Shown here in pieces: positions 55,392-64,000 of a stretch of DNA of 64,000 nt; the first letter of the stretch is position 1; every line of letters starts with the position of its first letter. Below the pieces are notes generated by a model. The model did not search any database, had not been told where the DNA came from, and saw nothing but the letters and a program-made list of their open reading frames with translations. Source of the stretch: Acinetobacter kanungonis (GTDB taxonomy: Bacteria; Pseudomonadota; Gammaproteobacteria; Pseudomonadales; Moraxellaceae); contig NZ_JAACKC010000003.1 in the NCBI RefSeq assembly GCF_009939195.1, positions 186,001 to 250,000 on the forward strand, in the 5' to 3' direction. The translations under genes and the position numbers were made by a program.

Positions 55392-56357
55392 ATGGCCGTT
55401 AAACTCATTTGTGCATCGCACAGCCCATTAATGGAATTTGCCTCTCCGCAGGAACAACGCAAAGAGCAAGTTGTTCGTGACACTTTTTCCAAGCTGGCTG
55501 CGGAAGTCAAAGCTTACGATCCAACTTTAATCATTACTTTTGGTCCAGACCATTTTAATGGCTTCTTTTATGACTTGATGCCAAGTTTCTGCGTGGGTAT
55601 TCGTGCCACAGCCGCAGGGGATTGGGATTATGGCAAAGCGCATCCTGAACTAAATGTGCCTGAAGCCACCGCGTTACAATTGGTACGCCGTGTCTTGGAT
55701 GAAGGCGTGGATGTGGCGTATTCCTACCGTATGCAGGCCGATCATGGCGTGACTCAGCCCTTGCATTTCTTATGTGATGGGCAATTAAACCGTTATCCAA
55801 CCATTCCAATTTTTATTAACGGTGCCGCTGCACCGATGCCAACCACCAAGCGTACGCTGGCTTTGGGTCGTGCAGTGGGGCAATTCATCCAGTCCTTAAA
55901 TCTGGAAAATGAACGCATCCTGATTTTAGGTACGGGCGGATTGTCACATGATCCACCGACACCACAAATGGGCTCGGTACCTGCCGAGGTCGAAGAGTTC
56001 CTGATTTGTGGGCGCAATCCAACCGCAGAATCTCGCAACAACCGTCAAGCCAAAATTATTGCGGTGGGACAGAAACTGGCCGCGGGAGATATGTCGGTTG
56101 CTGTGCCGCTAAATCCCGAATGGGATCGGGCATTACTCGATACATTGGCCAAAGCAGACTTTGCCGCGATTGAAGCCATGACCGAAGCAGACATCCGTCG
56201 TGATGGTGGACGTGGTGGACAGGAAGTCCGTTCATGGATGGCAGCATTTGCCGCCTTGCATACATTGGGGGAATACCAGATGACCACACATTGCTATGAA
56301 GCGATCAGTGAATGGATTGCGGGCTTTGGCATCGTATCGGCAGAATTGAAAGGGTAA
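55392..56357 (+). CDS. mhpB: 2,3-dihydroxyphenylpropionate/dihydroxycinnamate 1,2-dioxygenase
   Basis: 321 residues from the ATG at 55392. The LigB-type class III extradiol motifs are present: the early His in CASHSPLMEF and the His of FGPDHFNGFFYDLMPSFCVG, with further conserved blocks HGVTQPLHFL and GTGGLSHDPPTPQ. It opens the ring of the catechol next to the side chain. It is separated from hcaEFCB by a repeat, and hcaD starts four bases after its stop. Confidence 0.92.
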   Translation: MAVKLICASHSPLMEFASPQEQRKEQVVRDTFSKLAAEVKAYDPTLIITFGPDHFNGFFYDLMPSFCVGIRATAAGDWDYGKAHPELNVPEATALQLVRRVLDEGVDVAYSYRMQADHGVTQPLHFLCDGQLNRYPTIPIFINGAAAPMPTTKRTLALGRAVGQFIQSLNLENERILILGTGGLSHDPPTPQMGSVPAEVEEFLICGRNPTAESRNNRQAKIIAVGQKLAAGDMSVAVPLNPEWDRALLDTLAKADFAAIEAMTEADIRRDGGRGGQEVRSWMAAFAALHTLGEYQMTTHCYEAISEWIAGFGIVSAELKG

Positions 56358-56361
56358 GCAC

Positions 56362-57588
56362 ATGAGTACGATTGAAACCATCATCATTGTCGGTGCAGGA
56401 CAGGCTGGCGCAAGTGCGATTTTAGAACTGCGTAGCAATCAATACACAGGCAAAATCATTTTGGTGGGCGATGAAAGCCATCTTCCGTATGAGCGCCCAC
56501 CTTTATCTAAAGATGTGATTTTAAAGCCTGAAACAACCAAAATCGAAATTCTGTCGGAAGCCAAACTGGCGGAGTTGGGGGTTGAGGTGATCCGCAACAA
56601 TGGCGTGGTTAAACTCGATGCAGAAGCCAAAACCGTAACCCTGAAAAATGGCGATGTGTTGGGGTATGACAAACTGTTGCTGGCTACAGGTGGCGCAGCA
56701 CGCCGCTTGCCGAATTTCGATGCCTTGGGGCAGCGGGTGTATACCTTACGTAATTTGGAAGACTCACAAGCCTTGGTGCCAGTCCTGCAACCCGAACGTC
56801 GCATAGTCCTGATTGGGGGCGGGGTGATTGGTTTGGAACTGGCTTCTTCGGCACGTTTTAAAGATTGTCAAGTCACGGTCATTGAAATGGGTCCAATGGT
56901 AATGGGACGTTCTTCACCGCAGCTTTTGAGCGAGTTTCTATTGGCACAGCAGCGTCAAGCGGGTGTCGATGTTCGTCTGAATACGCAAATTAGCGACTGT
57001 CGTTTAGACGGTGAAGACGTGGTGATCACACTTGCCGATGGCGAGGAACTGCGTGCCGATGCAGTGATTTACGGGATTGGGATTGTGCCGAATGCCCAAC
57101 TGGCAGTGGATGCAGGTTTAGCGGTTGATTTTGCCATTCAGGTCAATGAAAACTGTCAAAGCTCAGATCTTGATATTTATGCTGCGGGAGATGTTGCAAC
57201 TCAGTTACGTGCCGATGGACAGTATCGTCGCGTAGAAACTTGGGAAAATGCCAACCTGCAGGCGGGCATTTTTGCACGCCATGTGATGGGAGTGTCACAT
57301 CCTCAAGCCAATCCAGCATGGTTCTGGACGGATCAGCTGGAGATTAATTACCAGTTTGTTGGTGATATGCAGGCAGCACAGTGGCATGTACGTGGTGAAA
57401 TGGATGCTACTTTAGGTTCAGCCTGTTCTTGTGTGCTGTTTGGTGTGACCGATGGGGTTGTGGTGGGCGGGATTACCATCAATGCTGCCAAAGAAATGCG
57501 TCATCTGAAAAAAATGATCAGTAAGCAACAGCCTTTCGATGCAGAAAAACATTTAGATCTGGTGCAAGACTTACGCAAAATTGCTTAA
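56362..57588 (+). CDS. hcaD: Ferredoxin--NAD+ reductase component of the dioxygenase
   Basis: A 408-residue FAD protein. The first dinucleotide motif is VGAGQAGASAILELR, the second RIVLIGGGVIGLELASSA (for NADH), with IYAAGDVATQ near the FAD ribityl site and a C-terminal dimerisation domain. It transfers electrons from NADH to the HcaC ferredoxin. Here it follows mhpB, not hcaB as in E. coli. A terminator ends the unit. Confidence 0.88.
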   Translation: MSTIETIIIVGAGQAGASAILELRSNQYTGKIILVGDESHLPYERPPLSKDVILKPETTKIEILSEAKLAELGVEVIRNNGVVKLDAEAKTVTLKNGDVLGYDKLLLATGGAARRLPNFDALGQRVYTLRNLEDSQALVPVLQPERRIVLIGGGVIGLELASSARFKDCQVTVIEMGPMVMGRSSPQLLSEFLLAQQRQAGVDVRLNTQISDCRLDGEDVVITLADGEELRADAVIYGIGIVPNAQLAVDAGLAVDFAIQVNENCQSSDLDIYAAGDVATQLRADGQYRRVETWENANLQAGIFARHVMGVSHPQANPAWFWTDQLEINYQFVGDMQAAQWHVRGEMDATLGSACSCVLFGVTDGVVVGGITINAAKEMRHLKKMISKQQPFDAEKHLDLVQDLRKIA

Positions 57589-57606
57589 GTTTTAGGGTTT
57601 ACAACC

Positions 57607-57647
57607 TCGGCAGACTGAGTCGGATTTAAGTCTGCCGCTTTTTTTTG
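57607..57647 (+). terminator. Intrinsic terminator of mhpB-hcaD
   Basis: GGCAGACT and AGTCTGCC pair around a 12-base loop, with a run of eight Ts downstream. Confidence 0.88.
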
Positions 57648-57832
57648 TGATGTATCTGTTATTTTCAATGCATACTCGATTTTGAGCACGAGAAAACATA
57701 GCGAAGTCTAAAGTTTATATTTTGTTGTTTGGCTTGAATTAGCGCATAGAGTATCTACAATAAGAAACACGCCAATCTCGACATTCATGTTATTGCATTG
57801 AATGTGACGTTTCTTTTAGATAATGACAGTAC

Positions 57833-58891
57833 ATGAAACAGAATTTAGAACAACAGCATTTCCAGATTAAAACCCAAGAATGTTGGTCACATACTTGGCG
57901 CAAACCTTATTTTCAATATCTTGAATCGGCACATTTTAATGGGACTCGGTTTTTAAATCCGCTACCTTCGCCTGAAGGTCGTACCCGTTTTGATTTATTT
58001 AAATGGCTGTTAAAACGCAAATCCTCAACGTGGGGAACCCCAGAAACCGTAGATATCAACCCGAATACCGCAACAACCAAGCGTGTTTTACCACAAGACC
58101 GTCCGAATGCGGCCATGAATGATTGGCAGGTCTGGTTTGTAGGCCATGCCACTGTGCTGTTACAGATTGGTCCTTACAACTTGATTACCGACCCTGTTTG
58201 GGCAGAATTTGTCAGTCCGAAACAGGGGCGTGGTCCCAAGCGTTTTTGTCCCGCTGGGATTGCACTAGAAGAATTGCCGACCATTCATGCGGTGCTGCTC
58301 AGTCATAATCATTATGACCATATGGATTTGGCCAGCCTGAACTGGTTGCATGATAAATTCGCCATGCCAATTTATACTGGCTTGGGCAATGGCTGGTATC
58401 TGCCAAAAAGCATGCATGTGATAGAACTGGACTGGTGGCAATCGGCGCAGTTTCATGAGCTGGAACTGATATATACCCCTGCGCAACACGGTTCTGGACG
58501 CGGTATGCGCGATCAGAATATGGCACTTTGGGGCGGCTTTGCGGTCAAACAAGGGCGTGAATACAGCTTCTTTGCAGGGGATACAGGTTATTCACCACAT
58601 TTTAAAGAAATTCATACCCGTTTGGGTGCGCCGCGCATTGCCTTATTGCCAATTGGGGCATATGAACCCCGTGAGCTGATGCGTTATATGCACATGAATC
58701 CTGAAGATGCTTTTCAGGCACATAAAGATTTACACGCCAAATGTTCTTTGGCGATTCATTATCGGACTTACCAACTGACCGATGAAGCACGCGAGCAGCC
58801 TGAGCATGATTTGCATGTGGCAATGCGAGGTTCGTCCAAACTGATGAATCCTTTTTATTGCATCCGTGAAGGCAAACGATTAATTGTGTAA
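57833..58891 (+). CDS. Metallo-beta-lactamase-fold hydrolase (NAPE-PLD/RomA-like)
   Basis: 352 residues. The MBL metal motif is LLSHNHYDHMDL, followed by TPAQHGSGRGMRD and FFAGDTGYSPHFK, and it begins with FVGHATVLLQIGPYNLITDPVWAE. This pattern belongs to the group of NAPE-hydrolysing phospholipase D and RomA-like proteins. Its substrate here is unknown, though membrane lipids are a guess. No membrane anchor seen. Confidence 0.85.
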   Translation: MKQNLEQQHFQIKTQECWSHTWRKPYFQYLESAHFNGTRFLNPLPSPEGRTRFDLFKWLLKRKSSTWGTPETVDINPNTATTKRVLPQDRPNAAMNDWQVWFVGHATVLLQIGPYNLITDPVWAEFVSPKQGRGPKRFCPAGIALEELPTIHAVLLSHNHYDHMDLASLNWLHDKFAMPIYTGLGNGWYLPKSMHVIELDWWQSAQFHELELIYTPAQHGSGRGMRDQNMALWGGFAVKQGREYSFFAGDTGYSPHFKEIHTRLGAPRIALLPIGAYEPRELMRYMHMNPEDAFQAHKDLHAKCSLAIHYRTYQLTDEAREQPEHDLHVAMRGSSKLMNPFYCIREGKRLIV

Positions 58892-59108
58892 ATGTGCTGT
58901 TTACATCACCTTATTTTGAATAAAATTTAAACAGCTTATTCGATATTACTTAAAGGCTTTGCTGCTCAGCAGCATAGCCTTTATTTTTTGCCAGAAATGG
59001 ATGAATTCAAAGCAAAAAACTCAAGATTGTGAATGTTTTAGATAGAAGAATTCGATTGTTTTGATTAGTAAATTCCGCTTTAGCTCAGTTGAAAAACAGG
59101 CTATGTTG

Positions 59109-59123
59109 ATAGTCGAACACTAC
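59109..59123. promoter_or_regulatory. OxyR-like half-site upstream of katG
   Basis: ATAG-N7-CTAC lies 53 bases before the katG ATG, one mismatch from the OxyR core ATAG-N7-CTAT. Only one half of a full tetrameric site is convincing. Confidence 0.3.
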
Positions 59124-59160
59124 TTTAGACGGTTCAATAATAATCAATTTAAGAAATTGA

Positions 59161-61362
<2,202 letters not shown>

Positions 61363-61373
61363 GCTTCGTACCA

Positions 61374-61404
61374 TAAAAAAACCGCTCTTCAGAGCGGTTT
61401 TTTT
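61374..61404 (+). terminator. Intrinsic terminator of katG
   Basis: AAAACCGCTCT and AGAGCGGTTTT form a perfect 11-bp stem with A/T runs. A close copy lies at 63388-63413. Confidence 0.9.
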
Positions 61405-61452
61405 ATCCGTGATTAAAGTGCGTATCGTCAGAATTCATTTTACGTTTAGAAC

Positions 61453-62145
61453 TCAGTATAGAACGGCTTTGATCAGCTTTTGAATGTGAATGTCTAGGGT
61501 ATCTAAAGCTGGAATAGGCAAAACAGTATCCTTAAAGATCAAAGGCAATTCCGTGCAGCCTAAGATGATCGCCTCGATTTGATCTTCCTGATACATCCGT
61601 TGCACAATCTTCAACATCTGTTGCTGCGTTTCTTTGCAAACCATGCCATGTTCTAGCTCATTTGAAATTTTGTCCGCAATAAAGCCTTGTTCATTGTTCT
61701 GTGGAACAACGACATCGATGCCCGCTGCAATGAACGGTTGCTTGAAGAACTTGGCTTGCATGGTGAACTTTGTCCCAAACAATCCGACTTTTTTGTATCT
61801 GCGATGCTCTGCTTCCGCTTTGGTTGCTTCCACAATACTGATTAATGGAATGGAGGACTTCGCTTGAAGTTGTTCAAATACAATATGCGGCGTATTGCCT
61901 GTCAGGGCGATGACTTCGGCACCACCCGCAATCAGACTGTGAATACCTTGCATCAGATAGGCAATCAGTCCTTCCAAATCTTTGTTTTCACAAAATGTCA
62001 GTACATCAAAGACATTTAGGCTTTCAATCGCTAAGTTTGGAAAGAATGTTGGACCTATTTCATGCTGTAAGGCATAGACCAGTGTTTTATAGTAAAGCAG
62101 GGTTGACTCTGGTCCGATGCCACCAATTAATCCGAGTTTTTTCAT
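61453..62145 (-). CDS. Aspartate/glutamate racemase-family protein
   Basis: A 230-residue protein of the Asp/Glu/hydantoin racemase fold, starting KLGLIGGIGPESTLLYYK. The second catalytic Cys is C197 (LGCTELPL), but the first position is Gly83 (ALTGNTPH) where classical racemases have Cys and some relatives have Thr. It may be a one-sided racemase, an amino-acid lyase or a relative with altered chemistry. It is divergent from the LysR gene. Confidence 0.8.
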   Translation of the reverse strand: MKKLGLIGGIGPESTLLYYKTLVYALQHEIGPTFFPNLAIESLNVFDVLTFCENKDLEGLIAYLMQGIHSLIAGGAEVIALTGNTPHIVFEQLQAKSSIPLISIVEATKAEAEHRRYKKVGLFGTKFTMQAKFFKQPFIAAGIDVVVPQNNEQGFIADKISNELEHGMVCKETQQQMLKIVQRMYQEDQIEAIILGCTELPLIFKDTVLPIPALDTLDIHIQKLIKAVLY

Positions 62146-62324
62146 TTCCCAGCCTCTGCGCAGAACTGTGTTGTTATTTCTCCGATGCTTACTTCTATGA
62201 CTTGCAGATTTATACCAAGCATTGACTGATCTCTATACTTTTTTCAACCGATATGCAGCATGTTAAAGGCTGGTGATATTCAATAAAATTAAGTAATATT
62301 GAATAAATGGTTTAACTACATTGA

Positions 62325-63200
62325 ATGATGGACATTAGCCAGCTAAAAACATTGATTGCACTGGTCGATACTGGAAGCATTACAGCGGCTGCCAGAATAC
62401 TCAATCGCGTTCCGTCTGCGATTACTATTCGCCTGCAACAACTTGAAGAAAATTTGGATACACCGCTGTTTTTACGCGAGAAAAAAAGCTTAATTGCTAC
62501 GCCAAAAGCGTTATTACTTTATCAGTACGCCCAGCAGATTGTGGCATTAGCACAAGAAGCAGAACATCAGATCAAAAGTGATCAACCTTGTGGACCTTTT
62601 AGAGTGGGGGCACTGGAAAGTATGGCAGCAGCCCGATTACCACTTCCGCTGGCTCGGTTATATGCAACTTATCCTGCAATAGAATTAGAACTGGTCACTG
62701 GCATCCGAGATACCTTGTATCAATCTCTGATCGATGGGGCGCTGGATGTGATCTTGATTGGAGACGCCCCGCAGAATTCACTCCTGAATAGAACACTCAT
62801 TTTTGATGAAGAGCTGGTGATCATTGCAGCCAAAGCGCATCCTGAAATTCTTACTCCATCTGATACCGAAAATGCGACCATCCTTGTGTTTAAAGAGGGA
62901 TGCTCGTACCGCGATCGCTTATTAAGCTGGTATCAGTCATTCAATAGGACGCCGAAAAGAATTGCTGAGGTCACTTCTTACCATGCAATTTTAGGCGGTG
63001 TGGCTGCTGGGATGGGCATTGCGATTATTCCCAAATCGATGTTGGAGATTTTCCCGAATACAGATTTACTGTCGATACATCCCCTGAATACCGCATTAGG
63101 ACGCATTCAGATTGAATTAATTTGGAGAAAAAATTTAGCCTCTGCAAATATTCAAGCACTCGAAAAATGCCTGAAAAGTACGGTTACTGCGGTGCAATAA
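62325..63200 (+). CDS. LysR-type transcriptional regulator
   Basis: 291 residues. The N-terminal helix-turn-helix is SITAAARILNRVPSAITIRLQQLEENLDTPLFLRE and a substrate-binding domain follows (about 90-285, with FRVGALESMAAARLPLPLARLY). It is divergent from the racemase-like gene, its likely target. The start may be the first or the second of two adjacent ATGs (62325/62328). Confidence 0.88.
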   Translation: MMDISQLKTLIALVDTGSITAAARILNRVPSAITIRLQQLEENLDTPLFLREKKSLIATPKALLLYQYAQQIVALAQEAEHQIKSDQPCGPFRVGALESMAAARLPLPLARLYATYPAIELELVTGIRDTLYQSLIDGALDVILIGDAPQNSLLNRTLIFDEELVIIAAKAHPEILTPSDTENATILVFKEGCSYRDRLLSWYQSFNRTPKRIAEVTSYHAILGGVAAGMGIAIIPKSMLEIFPNTDLLSIHPLNTALGRIQIELIWRKNLASANIQALEKCLKSTVTAVQ

Positions 63201-63540
63201 TTCCAAGCCGTTTCGGAGAAAGGGCATATACGTGTTTTTAAAATTGGATGTATAGCAGCAGTTTTAGTTTGCTTTCAAACATCGAATATTAAAGCGATCA
63301 GTTAATATCGTTAGCAATTTTAATTAGATTCTGATTAGGAATACGAATGCAGACCGCTTTAATGTGAAGTATTCTTTGCACTATAAATAAACCGCTCGTA
63401 AGGGCGGTTTTTAGTGGGATATTCATTTTTTCTTTTAAAAATAAACGGCTAATTTGTTTGGTTTTATGAATTAAAATATTGAAATACATTGGTTATTTTT
63501 AACCTTGTCTAAGCTGTATTATGTCAATTTTAGAGAACCT
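63201..63540. other. Intergenic region with duplicated katG tail
   Basis: 340 bases without a gene. The middle part contains the duplicated katG 3' end and terminator described separately; the rest is AT-rich and shows nothing else. Confidence 0.7.
63345..63414 (+). repeat. Duplicated katG 3' end plus terminator
   Basis: GAATGCAGACCGCTTTAATG (63345-63364) and the following bases repeat the last 27 bases of katG from 61335 with one difference, then diverge but keep the terminator stem (AAACCGCTC/GGGCGGTTT, 63388-63410). No katG reading frame precedes it, so it is a remnant, not a gene end. Confidence 0.8.
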
Positions 63541-63897
63541 TTATAATTTAGCTATTTCATTTTCAATAACTTTCATCTTCATTTTGCATGTAAATACTTT
63601 AAAAATTATCCCATTCACAAGTGTACTGATTGTTATCGTAAAGAAAGCTGAAACGATTAAATCAATTAAATAATATTCACTTTTAATCAAGATAGGTTGA
63701 TAAATTGCAACTGCGAATAGAACGATCCAGTGGCTCATGCAATAAAAGCATTGGAATAGATAACCTATCATATGCCCGCATTTATTAGCAAAATTACGTA
63801 CAGGTACGAAAAGTTCTGTAAGTGTAATCGTCGTTGCAATACTTGCAGATGCAACAGCAATTACCAGACAAACCCAAAGATCTTGAATAAATTCCAT
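63541..63897 (-). CDS. Small membrane protein, DUF1360-like
   Basis: 118 residues, more AT-rich than its neighbours. Three hydrophobic segments (about 8-28, 53-70 and 77-98) and a CFYCMSHWIV motif resemble DUF1360-type proteins found in phage and chromosomal islands. The C-terminus is basic (KMKMKVIENEIAKL). Function unknown. It may belong to an island continuing beyond the window. Confidence 0.65.
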   Translation of the reverse strand: MEFIQDLWVCLVIAVASASIATTITLTELFVPVRNFANKCGHMIGYLFQCFYCMSHWIVLFAVAIYQPILIKSEYYLIDLIVSAFFTITISTLVNGIIFKVFTCKMKMKVIENEIAKL

Positions 63898-64000
63898 ATC
63901 AGAACCAATATGTATCTTTTAAAGTTACATATTAAATCACTTAAAATGCCCTCATTCAATTAGACGGACAATTTTTATTATTTGCTTCATTCTCAAAATG

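Overview
The window reads as a chromosomal segment of an Acinetobacter-like gammaproteobacterium. Supporting signs are the AT-leaning codon use, a separate gspF-gspG pair, the glyQ/glyS glycyl-tRNA synthetase, a very long RNase E, a single-gene ETF-ubiquinone oxidoreductase, an OprD-family porin, and the mix of scattered housekeeping genes with an aromatic-catabolism block. The genus is inferred from gene content, not from a database search. I see no insertion sequence, integrase, prophage module or CRISPR array.

Layout. 1-4700 (minus strand): hslO (cut by the window edge), a CPA2 cation/proton antiporter and priA. 4.85-6.5 kb: type II secretion gspF-gspG. 7.2-9.6 kb (minus): lnt and corC/ybeX. 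9.8-19.7 kb: mostly conserved housekeeping (tusA-like, ETF-QO, DUF1285, murI, a DUF4062 protein, hemH, an MBL hydrolase, yacG, a TrmB-like methyltransferase, a flavoprotein, a GFA protein). 19.8-26.1 kb: lipoproteins, a methyltransferase, an unrecognised hydrolase-like protein, a hydroxyacid dehydrogenase and two related low-complexity envelope proteins. 26.2-27.1 kb: an AT-rich orphan with an R-x4-H motif. 27.2-30.3 kb: glyQS. 30.5-33.5 kb: small envelope genes and an HPP-CBS protein. 33.6-33.9 kb: three identical tRNA-Lys genes. 34-39.4 kb: an acyl-CoA synthetase and rne with a long leader. 40.1-43.4 kb: rluC, a HAD hydrolase, a WYL regulator and a GST.

43.9-57.6 kb is the main accessory region: a dioxygenolytic 3-phenylpropionate/cinnamate pathway. 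HcaEFC plus HcaD would make the dihydrodiol, HcaB the catechol, MhpB would cleave the ring, MhpC would release succinate (or fumarate) and 2-hydroxypentadienoate, and MhpD, MhpE and MhpF would convert that to pyruvate and acetyl-CoA. An OprD-type porin and a divergent LysR regulator accompany it. Protein lengths are close to those of the E. coli proteins, but the genes are in separate blocks, with mhpB inserted between hcaB and hcaD. 57.8-63.2 kb: an MBL hydrolase, katG, and a divergent racemase-like/LysR pair bracketed by a duplicated katG tail and terminator. The window ends with an AT-rich small membrane protein.

The most unusual non-coding signals are an intergenic repeat (about 41.2, 46.75 and 55.2 kb) whose stems differ in sequence but keep pairing, the duplicated katG tail at 63.35 kb, and a phased set of ACCTGT half-sites upstream of mhpC.
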